This document shows, piece by piece, positions 7,475 to 14,838 of a stretch of DNA of 31,904 nt. This DNA comes from Mobilicoccus sp032056465 (GTDB taxonomy: Bacteria; Actinomycetota; Actinomycetes; Actinomycetales; Dermatophilaceae): the NCBI RefSeq assembly GCF_032056465.1, contig NZ_DAMBCL010000041.1. The stretch is one strand, 5' to 3'. Every line of letters begins with the position of its first letter. Position 1 is the first letter of the stretch. A model generated the notes under the pieces. That model was given only the letters and a program-made list of their open reading frames with translations, had not been told where the DNA came from and ran no database searches. The position numbers and the translations under genes were made by a program.

Positions 7475-8434
7475 TCGGCTGGTAGGAGTGGCTCCGCCGA
7501 GTGCGGTGTGGCGGCGTTCAGTGTTGTAGTGCTCCAGCCAGGGGGCAAGCGCGGCGGTGCGGTGGCTGCTGCTGGTGAAGGGGCGGGCGTAGGCCCATTC
7601 GGTGGACAGGGTGCGGTTGTACCTTTCGACCTTGCCGTTCTGCCAGGGGCAGTGGGGGCGGATGAACTTCTGCCGGGCGCCGATCTCGGCGACGGCCTGG
7701 GCGAAGAGGCGACTGTTGCGGTAGGCGAAAGCGTTGTCGGTCAGGACCCGCTCGATCCGCTCGATCCCGTGCGCGGCGAAGTAGGCGGCTGCTCGGGTGA
7801 GGAACCCCGCGCAGGTGGCACCGGTTTCATCGGGCAGGACCTCGCTGTAGGCCAGGCGGGTGTGGTCATCGACCATGGAATGCACGTAGTCATACCCGAT
7901 CCGGGCGCGTTTGCCCTTGGCGGCATCACTGGCGGCGCGGCCGTGGACCCGCCACCCACCACCGTCGGGGATCCGACCGAGTTTCTTGACGTCCATGTGG
8001 ACCAGTTCACCGGGTCGGGAGCGTTCGTAGCGGGTGGTCGTGGTCTTCGAGGCTCGGATCACCGCACCGGTCAGGGGGTCCAGCAACCGCAACGGTGGCA
8101 TCTGGTGGCGGTGCAGGACCCGGTTGACCGTGCGGGCGGGTACACCCACGTGGGCACCGATCCAGTCCTGACCACGGCGGTGCTCCCGGCGGGCAGCCAG
8201 GATGCGTTCCTCGGTCGCGGCCGCGGTGCGGGTGGTGGATCGGTGTGGCCGGCTGGAACGGTCCCACAGGCCCGCGTCCCCCTCGGCGTCCCAGCGGCGC
8301 ACCCAACGGTGGGCGCATTGACGCGAGATCCCCATCGCGGCAGCGACGTGGGCCACCGGCAGTCCTTCCTCCCGGACCCGCTGGACCAGCAGCCGTCTTC
8401 CATGAACCGTCAACCGAGCATTAGCGTGGGCCAC
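7460..8434 (-). CDS. IS481-family transposase
   Basis: The 324-residue DDE transposase has an N-terminal helix-turn-helix (about 23-48, with MGISRQCAHRWVRRW), the conserved LWDRSSRPHRS linker (56-66) and an rve-type catalytic core. The catalytic acids are visible as D148 (VHMDVKKLG), D233 (VLTDNAFAY) and E270 (NGKVERYNRTL). The start is taken as GTG at 8432-8434 because AHANARLT is the usual N-terminus of this family and GGAGG lies 5 bases upstream. An ATG at 8474-8476 would add 14 residues. No frameshift or stop is present, so the protein may be active. Confidence 0.95.
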   Translation of the reverse strand: MAHANARLTVHGRRLLVQRVREEGLPVAHVAAAMGISRQCAHRWVRRWDAEGDAGLWDRSSRPHRSTTRTAAATEERILAARREHRRGQDWIGAHVGVPARTVNRVLHRHQMPPLRLLDPLTGAVIRASKTTTTRYERSRPGELVHMDVKKLGRIPDGGGWRVHGRAASDAAKGKRARIGYDYVHSMVDDHTRLAYSEVLPDETGATCAGFLTRAAAYFAAHGIERIERVLTDNAFAYRNSRLFAQAVAEIGARQKFIRPHCPWQNGKVERYNRTLSTEWAYARPFTSSSHRTAALAPWLEHYNTERRHTALGGATPTSRLSPT

Positions 8435-8511
8435 GAGAACCTCCGTGTGTGCGTGGATGCCTTCGACAAGCCCCACCCCACACGGGGGTTCTCCTGTTCG
8501 TCAACGTCTCC

Positions 8512-8538
8512 CTGTCACCAACGTCCCGACCGAGTACA
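8512..8538. repeat. Right terminal inverted repeat of the IS481 element
   Basis: Read on the minus strand it begins TGTACTCGGTCG and ends GTTGGTGACAG. It differs from the left repeat at four central positions, and the outer 9 and inner 11 bases are identical. Confidence 0.92.
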
Positions 8539-8639
8539 CCGAGCACCGATCCGCGGGAGTTGTTCGAGCGGCCGGGGTCTCGCTCACACCGACGGGGCCG
8601 TCGGCGTCCCCCCGCGCGAGCGCACGAACCGGGTGGTCA

Positions 8640-8735
8640 TCACCACTCGAGGTCGATGTGCATGCCGGCGTCGGGGACCGCGGCGCCGCGGATGACGTTG
8701 TCCTCATGGACTCCGTCCACGACGAATCCGAATCG
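8640..8735 (-). pseudogene. Possible C-terminal fragment of an unknown gene
   Basis: A 31-codon open stretch on the minus strand ends in a stop and reads like a protein C-terminus (DNVIRGAAVPDAGMHIDLEW at the end). It has no start codon with a binding site, and an in-frame stop lies just upstream at 8736-8738. It sits between the right end of the IS481 element and the next gene. I cannot name the family. The rest of 8539-8798 shows no gene. Confidence 0.3.
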
Positions 8736-8798
8736 TCACCGCGTCATGCTGACGACGAACGCACGGACATGCCGCTCACCGGTCGATCGATCCCCCGG

Positions 8799-9413
8799 TC
8801 AGGACACCTCGGAGATCGAGCGCGAGCGCGCGACGACCCCCTCCCTCGTCGTCCGACGACGGCCGAGCGCATGGACGCCCGCGGCCATCGCCACCGTCCC
8901 GGCGAGCGCGCCGCAGACTGTGAGCAGAGGGACCCAGGCCGCGCCTCCGGAGAACAGTGACGCGACGAGCGCGGAGACACCGATCCACGAGAACAGGCCG
9001 CACATGACTGCGGTGTCCGCCGCGAGGTGCAGCCCGCGCCGGTGACGCCAGGTCACGGCCGCCGACCACACCGCGACGACGAGGGAGATGAGCAGGGGAA
9101 ATCCCAGCGCCTCCCCGCGGGGCATGGTCGCGTCGACCCCGCTTGCGCCCCAGTGGGTCGGGCGTTCTTCGGGAGCGCCCAGGCCTGCGTTCCACCAGCC
9201 GAACGACGCGAGAGTCAGAGCCACGACCGCGCCGAGAACGGGCCAACCGTGGAGCAGGACCCGTGCGGGCAGAGGCGCCGCATCCCAGGCGTTCTCCGGG
9301 TCCGCCGGTTCGGGGGACGACCACCCTCGGCCGCGTCTCGACACGGCCAGGGCGGCCGCCGCGATGAGGGCCACGACCGCGACCGACAACCAGAACTCCG
9401 ACACGTCCGTCAC
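8799..9413 (-). CDS. Predicted membrane protein, DUF1648-like
   Basis: The product of 204 residues has about five hydrophobic segments (roughly 5-27, 52-74, 105-125, 135-155 and 160-185) and charged ends. Between the second and third segments, RPTHWGASGVDATMPRGEAL resembles the DUF1648 module, in which an HW motif is followed by a glycine. Such domains occur in SdpI-like and other small membrane proteins, and function is unknown. I chose the GTG at 9411-9413, which has GAGGA about 8 bases upstream; an ATG at 9432-9434 would add seven residues and has a poorly spaced site. The 5' end lies 41 bases from the broken edge of an ISL3 remnant, so its original promoter may be lost. Confidence 0.7.
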   Translation of the reverse strand: MTDVSEFWLSVAVVALIAAAALAVSRRGRGWSSPEPADPENAWDAAPLPARVLLHGWPVLGAVVALTLASFGWWNAGLGAPEERPTHWGASGVDATMPRGEALGFPLLISLVVAVWSAAVTWRHRRGLHLAADTAVMCGLFSWIGVSALVASLFSGGAAWVPLLTVCGALAGTVAMAAGVHALGRRRTTREGVVARSRSISEVS

Positions 9414-9454
9414 CCCGCCGTCCTCACTCCCCATCCTCCCCCTCGAGGACGCCG

Positions 9455-9957
9455 ATGTCCCCACGACGGGCCCAACGAGACATCCATGGCCGCCGCGGCC
9501 GCGCGGGCGACCCGCTCTACCAGGCCCGCAGGAGCCTGCACACCGGTGAATCACTGCTCAACGACAAGCAGAAGAGCCGCCTTCGCGAGTTGTTCGCCGA
9601 CGAACGCCATACCTGCGTACAGATCACCTGGGACGTCTACCGGCAGCTCATGGCCGCCTACCGCGACCCCGACCGCAGGACAGGAAAAACGGCCCTGAGC
9701 ATGCTGATCGCCAAGATCAGCACCGGCGTCCCCCAGGGCTGGAAGAGATCGCACGGCTCGGACGGACCCTGCACGAACGCGCCGACGATGTCCTGGCCTC
9801 ATTCGACCACCCCGGCACATCCAACGGCGCCACCGAGGTCACCAACGGCCGACTCGAACACCTCCGCGGCATCGCGCTCGGCTTCCGCCACATCACCAAC
9901 TACATCACCCGCAGAGTCCTCGATGCCGGAGGATTCATACCCCAACTACACCCTTGA
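9455..9957 (+). pseudogene. ISL3-family transposase, 3' remnant with frameshift
   Basis: The first frame reads as the family's late catalytic region (HGRRGRAGDPLYQARRSLHT and onward to ISTGVPQG). Near 9737 the reading frame shifts, and it continues from 9739 as LEEIARLGRTLHERADDVLA, then FDHPGTSNGATEVTNGRLEH and GFRHITNYITRRVLDAGGFI, ending PQLHP and a stop at 9955-9957. Both halves are typical of the C-terminal third of ISL3 transposases. The N-terminal two thirds and the left end of the element are missing, so it is dead. A terminal repeat follows directly. Confidence 0.88.
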
Positions 9958-9969
9958 TCGGGAAGAGCC
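9956..9969. repeat. Right terminal repeat of the ISL3-type remnant
   Basis: GATCGGGAAGAGCC overlaps the transposase stop codon. Read from the outside it is GGCTCTTCCCGATC, the kind of end that ISL3 elements carry. No matching left copy is found in the window. Confidence 0.65.
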
Positions 9970-10021
9970 ACTCATCCTGCTGACAACATGTCCGAGCGGG
10001 TGTAGGCACGTCGGGTGCAAC

Positions 10022-10046
10022 GGAATGTGATGAGGTCACACATTCC
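10022..10046. repeat. Inverted repeat at the end of the small membrane protein gene
   Basis: GGAATGTG (10022-10029) and CACATTCC (10039-10046) are perfect complements around a 9-base loop that contains the stop codon at 10036-10038. It could be a weak transcription end for the leftward gene or a leftover of an insertion. Confidence 0.4.
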
Positions 10047-10446
10047 TGAGCATCAGGGGGACCGCCCCCCAGAACCAGCCCTCCGGGCGCTTGACGGCAC
10101 CGGCACCGGTGAGAGCTTCCACCACCTGAGTTCGCTCTGAATCAGACACGTACTGAATCTCCACGATCCAGCCCTGGCAGCGCGACACGGGGTGGGTCTC
10201 TATGCTTTCGCCGAGAACGCTCTCAAGGTCCGAAGCGGCTCTCGTCGCGGCGACACGCGTCACTGCTTGTGCGCAGGAGGCAGAGTTGCTCTCATTGTTC
10301 GCGAGATAGTCACGCCCGCCCTGAGTCGCCACCAGCCACCAGATCAACCCACCGACGACCAACAGACCTGTCACCAGAATGAGTGACGCATACCTTCTCC
10401 ACACGGCAGGTGAGGTGTCAGTAGTTGTCGCGCCACCACGTGACAT
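10036..10446 (-). CDS. Small membrane-anchored protein of unknown function
   Basis: The 136-residue product has one membrane segment near the N-terminus (about 20-42, LILVTGLLVVGGLIWWLVAT). A predicted extracytoplasmic domain of about 95 residues follows, with two cysteines (SCAQAV and SRCQGW) that could pair. I recognise no family. The ATG at 10444-10446 lacks a clear binding site; a TTG at 10504-10506 would add 20 residues. Base composition is clearly less GC-rich than the rest of the window, and third positions are less biased, which suggests acquisition from elsewhere. It lies in the debris zone between the ISL3 remnant and the ABC relic. Confidence 0.5.
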   Translation of the reverse strand: MSRGGATTTDTSPAVWRRYASLILVTGLLVVGGLIWWLVATQGGRDYLANNESNSASCAQAVTRVAATRAASDLESVLGESIETHPVSRCQGWIVEIQYVSDSERTQVVEALTGAGAVKRPEGWFWGAVPLMLRNV

Positions 10447-10784
10447 ATGCCGGCCACGCCGGATACGGCCAAGTACAGCTCTCGACTTCAGGGTGAGATT
10501 CGGCAAACTGAATCCAATACGAACGACTTACCGTGACGAACGCCTGGTCCCGGGCGAAAGTGTGTCACCTGGACAACCTCGTATGCACAGAATATGACGC
10601 ACATCTCTTTCCTTGAGCCGCGAGACCCGGCGGGCCGTGTGGCGTGTTGCGCACATGGCCATGCAAGCAGCCCCCACGATTGCTCGCCACCGGAGTCCCG
10701 TCTGTCCGGCGCTTCCCACCGCATCCCACTGAGGCATGAGTGTCGATGATGTGCCCTGCTCCTGACGACGGACGTGCACGGCCC
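10447..10784. other. Intergenic stretch without recognisable genes
   Basis: I see no supported gene in these 338 bases. GC is lower than average here. The open frames on both strands have shuffled, Arg/Ser-poor or mixed composition and no family resemblance. It probably holds the promoter of the small membrane protein and eroded sequence downstream of the ABC relic. Confidence 0.5.
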
Positions 10785-10921
10785 TCAGCGCGTGCTCTTG
10801 CCCGCGCCGTTCGCGCCGAGCAGGGCACAGAACCCGGGGAAGGACACATCAGATCGAACGGGCCGAGCCGGAACCCCGCCCCGTTCTCGACCGCCACCGC
10901 CGACACCTCGACGCCCGACAC
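10785..10921 (-). pseudogene. N-terminal relic of an ABC transporter ATPase
   Basis: On the minus strand a GTG at 10919-10921, preceded by AGGA, opens a typical ABC ATPase N-terminus (SGVEVSAVAVENGAGFRLGP then FDL). After a frameshift near 10840 the next frame reads FCALLGANGAGKSTR, an intact Walker A motif. A stop codon at 10785-10787 follows immediately. Nothing ABC-like comes after it. Only about 45 residues survive of a protein usually 220-310 residues long. It shows that an ABC transporter once lay here and was truncated. Confidence 0.8.
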
Positions 10922-11006
10922 CCCATCGTCGTCCTGTCGGCGTCGTCGACGCCGCCTCTCACCTCGACAGATGCGCCGACAGCGCACGCGGCGACCCAAG
11001 GATGAC

Positions 11007-11060
11007 GGTAAGGATGCGGCCAGAGGGTCGCTATCACGACCCTCTGCCCGCATCCTTACC
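11007..11060 (-). terminator. Long hairpin downstream of rne
   Basis: The arms GGTAAGGATGCGG (11007-11019) with CCGCATCCTTACC (11048-11060), and CAGAGGGTCG (11021-11030) with CGACCCTCTG (11037-11046), pair into a stem of 24 positions interrupted by one C-C mismatch. The loop is 6 bases. It lies 27 bases beyond the rne stop codon and has no U tract. It is much longer than a usual terminator. Confidence 0.7.
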
Positions 11061-11087
11061 TGCGATCTTGACGCACCGGCGAGGCGG

Positions 11088-14000
11088 TCACTCCCCTTCG
11101 GTGGAGCGGGGCGGGCCAGCCGGGGAGCCCGCGGCACGGCGGGCGGCTCGGCGGCGCTTCGGAGCCGCCGGAGCCTCCTCGGCCGGCGTGTCTGCCTCGG
11201 TGGCCCGGGTCTGGGACTGCACCTGACCATCCGACGCCGCAGCCGCCGCGACCGTCTTCGGCTCCGAGCTCGCGAGGGCCTCGGTCGCGGCAGTGGCCTC
11301 TTCGGCCGTGAACACCGCTGGAGCCGCGCCCGACGGCGCAGCGGTCGGCGCACTCGCCGCGCGACGCGCACCACGACGACGCGGCTGCGCCGGAGTGGCC
11401 GACGCGGCCGGGGTCTCGATCGGCGAATCCGCACCAACCGCCCCGGAGTTCGACGTCGGCAGCTCATCCGCCTCACCCGAGGACACCGACGACTCGTCAC
11501 CGTCGTGAGGCTCGGCCGCAGCAGCCGACGCTGGCGGCTGAACGCGCCCGGTGACCTTGCCGGTCACCCGACCCGTGGCAGGTGCCGCGTCCGTGCCGAG
11601 CTCACCGCTCACGACCGGCGACCCCGGCTCGACGACGGGCGCTGCGGGCGCGGCGCTCGGCGAGGAGGCGCGACGAGACCCCCGGCGGCGACCGGTGGAG
11701 CCGGCCGAGCCGGTGGAGCCGGGCTCGGCGATCGTGGGAGCGTCATCCCGGGCATCGTCGGCGGTGGGCACGGGAACCTCGGAGCCCTCGAGGTGCTCGG
11801 CGACGATCGCCTCCACGGCGGCCGTCTCCATCGGGGCGTCCTCGCCCTCGGACCGTGCCTCGCCACTGCCGTGCGACTGCACGGCGGCGGCGTAGGCGGC
11901 CGCGGCGATCTGCGCAGGCGTGGGTCCGCTCGGCGTCGCCGGTGACGGATCCCGCTGGTCACGCGAATCCCGAGACTCACGCGGATCCCGCTGGTCGCGC
12001 CCGCTGCCGGAGCCCCGCACCTCGCGACGCGCGCGGTCGTTGCGGCGGCCACCGCGTCGGTCGTCGCGACCGCCGTCCCCGGAGTCCGTCGACTTCTCGA
12101 GCGGCTCGGTGCTCACGTGGATGCCGCGGCCGTGGCAGTGCTCGCACTCCTCGGAGAACACCTCGATGAGCCCGGCGCCGACGCGCTTGCGGGTCATCTG
12201 GACCAGGCCGAGCGAGGTGACCTCGGCGACCTGGTGCTTGGTGCGGTCACGCCCGAGGCACTCGACGAGTCGACGGACGACGAGCTCACGGTTCGATTCG
12301 AGGACCATGTCGATGAAGTCGACGACGATGATGCCGCCGATGTCGCGCAGCCGCAGCTGGCGGACGATCTCCTCGGCCGCCTCGATGTTGTTCTTCGTCA
12401 CCGTCTCCTCAAGGTTGCCCCCGGAGCCGGTGAACTTGCCGGTGTTGACGTCGATGACCGTCATCGCCTCGGTGCGGTCGATGACGAGCGACCCGCCGGA
12501 GGGCAGCCACACCTTGCGGTCCATCGCCTTGGCGATCTGCTCGTCGACGCGGTAGGCGGCGAAGACGTCCTTCTCCCCCGTCCACCGCTCGAGGCGGTCG
12601 GCGAGGTCGGGCGCGACCGATTCGACGTAGTCGCTGATCGAGTCCCACGCACCGTCACCGTGGACGACGAGCTTGGTGAAGTCCTCGTTGAACACGTCAC
12701 GGACGACGCGCGTCGTGAGGTCGGCCTCCCCGTGCAGCAGCACGGGCGCGTTGCCGGTCTTCGCCTTCTTCTGGATCTTGGCCCAGGCCCGCTGGAGTCG
12801 CTCCACGTCGGCGGTGAGTTCGGCCTCCGAGGCGCCCTCGGCCGCGGTGCGCACGATGACGCCGGCGTCGTCGGGGACGATCTGCTTGAGGATCTTCTTG
12901 AGCCGCGCCCGCTCGGTGTCGGGCAACTTGCGGCTGATGCCGGTCATCGACCCGTCCGGCACGTACACGAGGTACCGACCGGGCAGCGAGACCTGCGAGG
13001 TGAGCCGGGCGCCCTTGTGCCCGATCGGGTCCTTCGTCACCTGCACGAGCACGGACTGCCCGTTCGACAACGCGTTCTCGATGCGGCGGGCCTTGTGCTG
13101 CTCGAGCCCCGCGGCGTCCCAGTTGACCTCACCGGCGTACAGGACGGCGTTGCGGCCGCGACCGATGTCGACGAACGCCGCCTCCATGCTCGGCAGGACG
13201 TTCTGCACGCGCCCGAGGTAGACGTTGCCGGCCATCGACGCGCCCGGCGCACCGGCCGCGCCCTGGGCGGTGCCGCCTCCGGAGATGTAGTGCTCGACGA
13301 GGATGCCGTCCTCGAGGACGCCGATCTGCGTGTGCGGACCGCGCTCGCGCACGACCATGACCCGCTCGACGGATTCGCGACGCGCGAGGAACTCGGCCTC
13401 GGTGATGATCGTGCGGCGACGCCCGGCCTCCCGGCCCTCACGGCGGCGCTGGCGCTTGGCCTCCAGGCGCGTCGACCCCTTGATGCCGGTCGCGGAGTCC
13501 CGCGGTTCGCGCACCTTGGTGACGGTGCCCGGCGGGTCGTCGGAGTCGCCCGCGGACCCGCTGCGGCGCCGACGGCGCCGACGACGGCCGGTCGACTCGC
13601 CCTCGCCCTGGTCGGCGGGGTCGCCGCCCCGCCCGGCGTCGCGTCGGGTGTCCTCTGCCGACTCGTCCCCGTCGCCCTGGTCGTCGCTGCCGCGGTTCCG
13701 GCGACGGTCGTCATCGCCACGACCCTCACGGCCGCGCTCGTCCTTGCCGCGACCCTCGTCGTCGCGATCCTCGGAGGCGTCGGCGCCGTCCTCGCCCCCA
13801 CGGCCGGAGGGGCGCCGTCGCCCACGGCCGCCCCGGCGGCGGCGACGACGGTTGCCGTCGGAGTCGTCGTCACGGCCGTCCCGGGACGCCGAGGAGTCGT
13901 CGTCGCCCGAGTCGTCGGCGTCGTCCGTGTCGTCGACACGATCCGATCGCTCGGAACCGCGTGTGTCGTCCGAGGTGGCCGGGCCACGACCGGCCCCGTC

Positions 14001-14717
14001 GGCACGGCCGTCTCCTCGGCCACGGTTGCCGCGGCCACCGCCGGCGCGACGGTCGCCCTGCGTTCCCCCGCCCCGGCTGTCACCGCGCGAGTCGCCGTCG
14101 CGCGACTCGCCTCCGTCGTCCGTGTCGTCGTCGACGTCGTCATCCCCGTCATCGGCGTCGTCCTCGCGGCCGGAGGCGGCGCGGAGGTCGAGCACCTCCT
14201 CGGGGTCGGGCGCCTGGAACAGCAACCCGAAGCTGGGGACGACCGGACGGGTCTCCTCCTGCGCCTCCCGCGCACGGGCGGCGCGGACGACGGGGTCGTC
14301 CATCGGGTCGGTGAGCAGGCCGGAGACGGCCTCCTGGGCGTCGACGGGGGGCTGGGAGAGCGGGGAGACCTCGACGTCGCGGGCGTCCTGCGCCTGGTCC
14401 GCCTCGTCGTCACCGGGCAGGGACGCCTCGGGCGCGGCGGCGACGAACGCCTCGTCGGTCGGGGCCGGCGAGGTCGGGACGTCCTCCGGCTCCCCCGGTT
14501 GCTCGGCGGCCAGGCGGGCGGCGGCCTCGGCCTTCTTGCGGGCGCGGGTGGCGGCGGCCTTCTTGGCGGCGGCCTGCCGGGATTCCAGACTGCGGGTCGA
14601 TCGCTTGCGCGGAGCCGGCGTGCCCTCGGTCGCGGGGGCGTGATCGGCACCCGCCGCGGCGGGCTGGGTGGGTTCCGGAGTCGTGTCCGGCGTGGTGGTG
14701 CTGTCGTCGGAAGCCAT
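11088..14717 (-). CDS. rne: Ribonuclease E/G family endoribonuclease
   Basis: This is the main RNA processing and decay endonuclease of actinobacteria. The 1209-residue protein has its catalytic core in the middle, as in streptomycetes and mycobacteria. An S1 segment starts near GNVYLGRVQNVLPSMEAAFV (498-517). The RNase H-like/DNase I-like core follows, with Mg-binding aspartates D756 (VIDVNTGKF) and D800 (VVDFIDM). The zinc-link CEHC lies at 858-861. The first 440 residues are low-complexity, with Ala/Lys-rich helices, acidic Asp runs and Arg-rich clusters (for example 290-303 and 378-385). The last 330 are Ala/Pro/Ser-rich with TGRVTGKVTGRV. Such arms are expected to be disordered and to bind RNA or partner proteins. 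The ATG at 14715-14717 has AAGGGAA upstream. It is usually followed by rplU, but not here. Confidence 0.95.
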   Translation of the reverse strand: MASDDSTTTPDTTPEPTQPAAAGADHAPATEGTPAPRKRSTRSLESRQAAAKKAAATRARKKAEAAARLAAEQPGEPEDVPTSPAPTDEAFVAAAPEASLPGDDEADQAQDARDVEVSPLSQPPVDAQEAVSGLLTDPMDDPVVRAARAREAQEETRPVVPSFGLLFQAPDPEEVLDLRAASGREDDADDGDDDVDDDTDDGGESRDGDSRGDSRGGGTQGDRRAGGGRGNRGRGDGRADGAGRGPATSDDTRGSERSDRVDDTDDADDSGDDDSSASRDGRDDDSDGNRRRRRRGGRGRRRPSGRGGEDGADASEDRDDEGRGKDERGREGRGDDDRRRNRGSDDQGDGDESAEDTRRDAGRGGDPADQGEGESTGRRRRRRRRSGSAGDSDDPPGTVTKVREPRDSATGIKGSTRLEAKRQRRREGREAGRRRTIITEAEFLARRESVERVMVVRERGPHTQIGVLEDGILVEHYISGGGTAQGAAGAPGASMAGNVYLGRVQNVLPSMEAAFVDIGRGRNAVLYAGEVNWDAAGLEQHKARRIENALSNGQSVLVQVTKDPIGHKGARLTSQVSLPGRYLVYVPDGSMTGISRKLPDTERARLKKILKQIVPDDAGVIVRTAAEGASEAELTADVERLQRAWAKIQKKAKTGNAPVLLHGEADLTTRVVRDVFNEDFTKLVVHGDGAWDSISDYVESVAPDLADRLERWTGEKDVFAAYRVDEQIAKAMDRKVWLPSGGSLVIDRTEAMTVIDVNTGKFTGSGGNLEETVTKNNIEAAEEIVRQLRLRDIGGIIVVDFIDMVLESNRELVVRRLVECLGRDRTKHQVAEVTSLGLVQMTRKRVGAGLIEVFSEECEHCHGRGIHVSTEPLEKSTDSGDGGRDDRRGGRRNDRARREVRGSGSGRDQRDPRESRDSRDQRDPSPATPSGPTPAQIAAAAYAAAVQSHGSGEARSEGEDAPMETAAVEAIVAEHLEGSEVPVPTADDARDDAPTIAEPGSTGSAGSTGRRRGSRRASSPSAAPAAPVVEPGSPVVSGELGTDAAPATGRVTGKVTGRVQPPASAAAAEPHDGDESSVSSGEADELPTSNSGAVGADSPIETPAASATPAQPRRRGARRAASAPTAAPSGAAPAVFTAEEATAATEALASSEPKTVAAAAASDGQVQSQTRATEADTPAEEAPAAPKRRRAARRAAGSPAGPPRSTEGE

Positions 14718-14806
14718 CAGGCGTTCCCTTCGTCGACCGTGCGACGGCGACCACACCCCGGGCCGACGGGCCCCCTCCGCCGCGCGGTGCGCGGTTCGTG
14801 CGTCGT

Positions 14807-14824
14807 CCTGCCGGGTTCGGCAGG
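14807..14824 (-). other. Short hairpin between the TIGR03936 gene and rne
   Basis: CCTGCCG and CGGCAGG form a perfect 7-bp stem with a 4-base loop in the 121-base gap upstream of rne. It has no T run. It could be an attenuator or an RNase-sensitive leader element of rne, which is autoregulated through its leader in some bacteria; that is only inference. Confidence 0.3.
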
Positions 14825-14838
14825 CGAAAGTCGTCTCG

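Larger units (their letters stand above)
7448..8538 (-). mobile_element. Complete IS481-family insertion sequence, 1091 bp
   Basis: The element is bounded by 27-bp imperfect terminal inverted repeats (23 of 27 identical) that start TGTACTCGG and end GTTGGTGACAG. It encodes one intact transposase that reads leftward and stops inside the left repeat. Left flank is CCTAGA, and CTAG is a target typical of some IS481 members. The right flank (CCGAGC) does not repeat it, so no target duplication is visible. Insertion lies immediately downstream of azlD. Confidence 0.92.

Noticed and set aside
7508..8695. Plus-strand open frame of 395 codons inside the IS element
   Set aside because: It is the mirror of the IS481 transposase; elements of this family encode one protein.
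10740..11945. Plus-strand open frame of 401 codons over the rne end and ABC relic
   Set aside because: Composition is Arg/Ser/Pro-rich noise, and the minus strand carries the recognisable genes.
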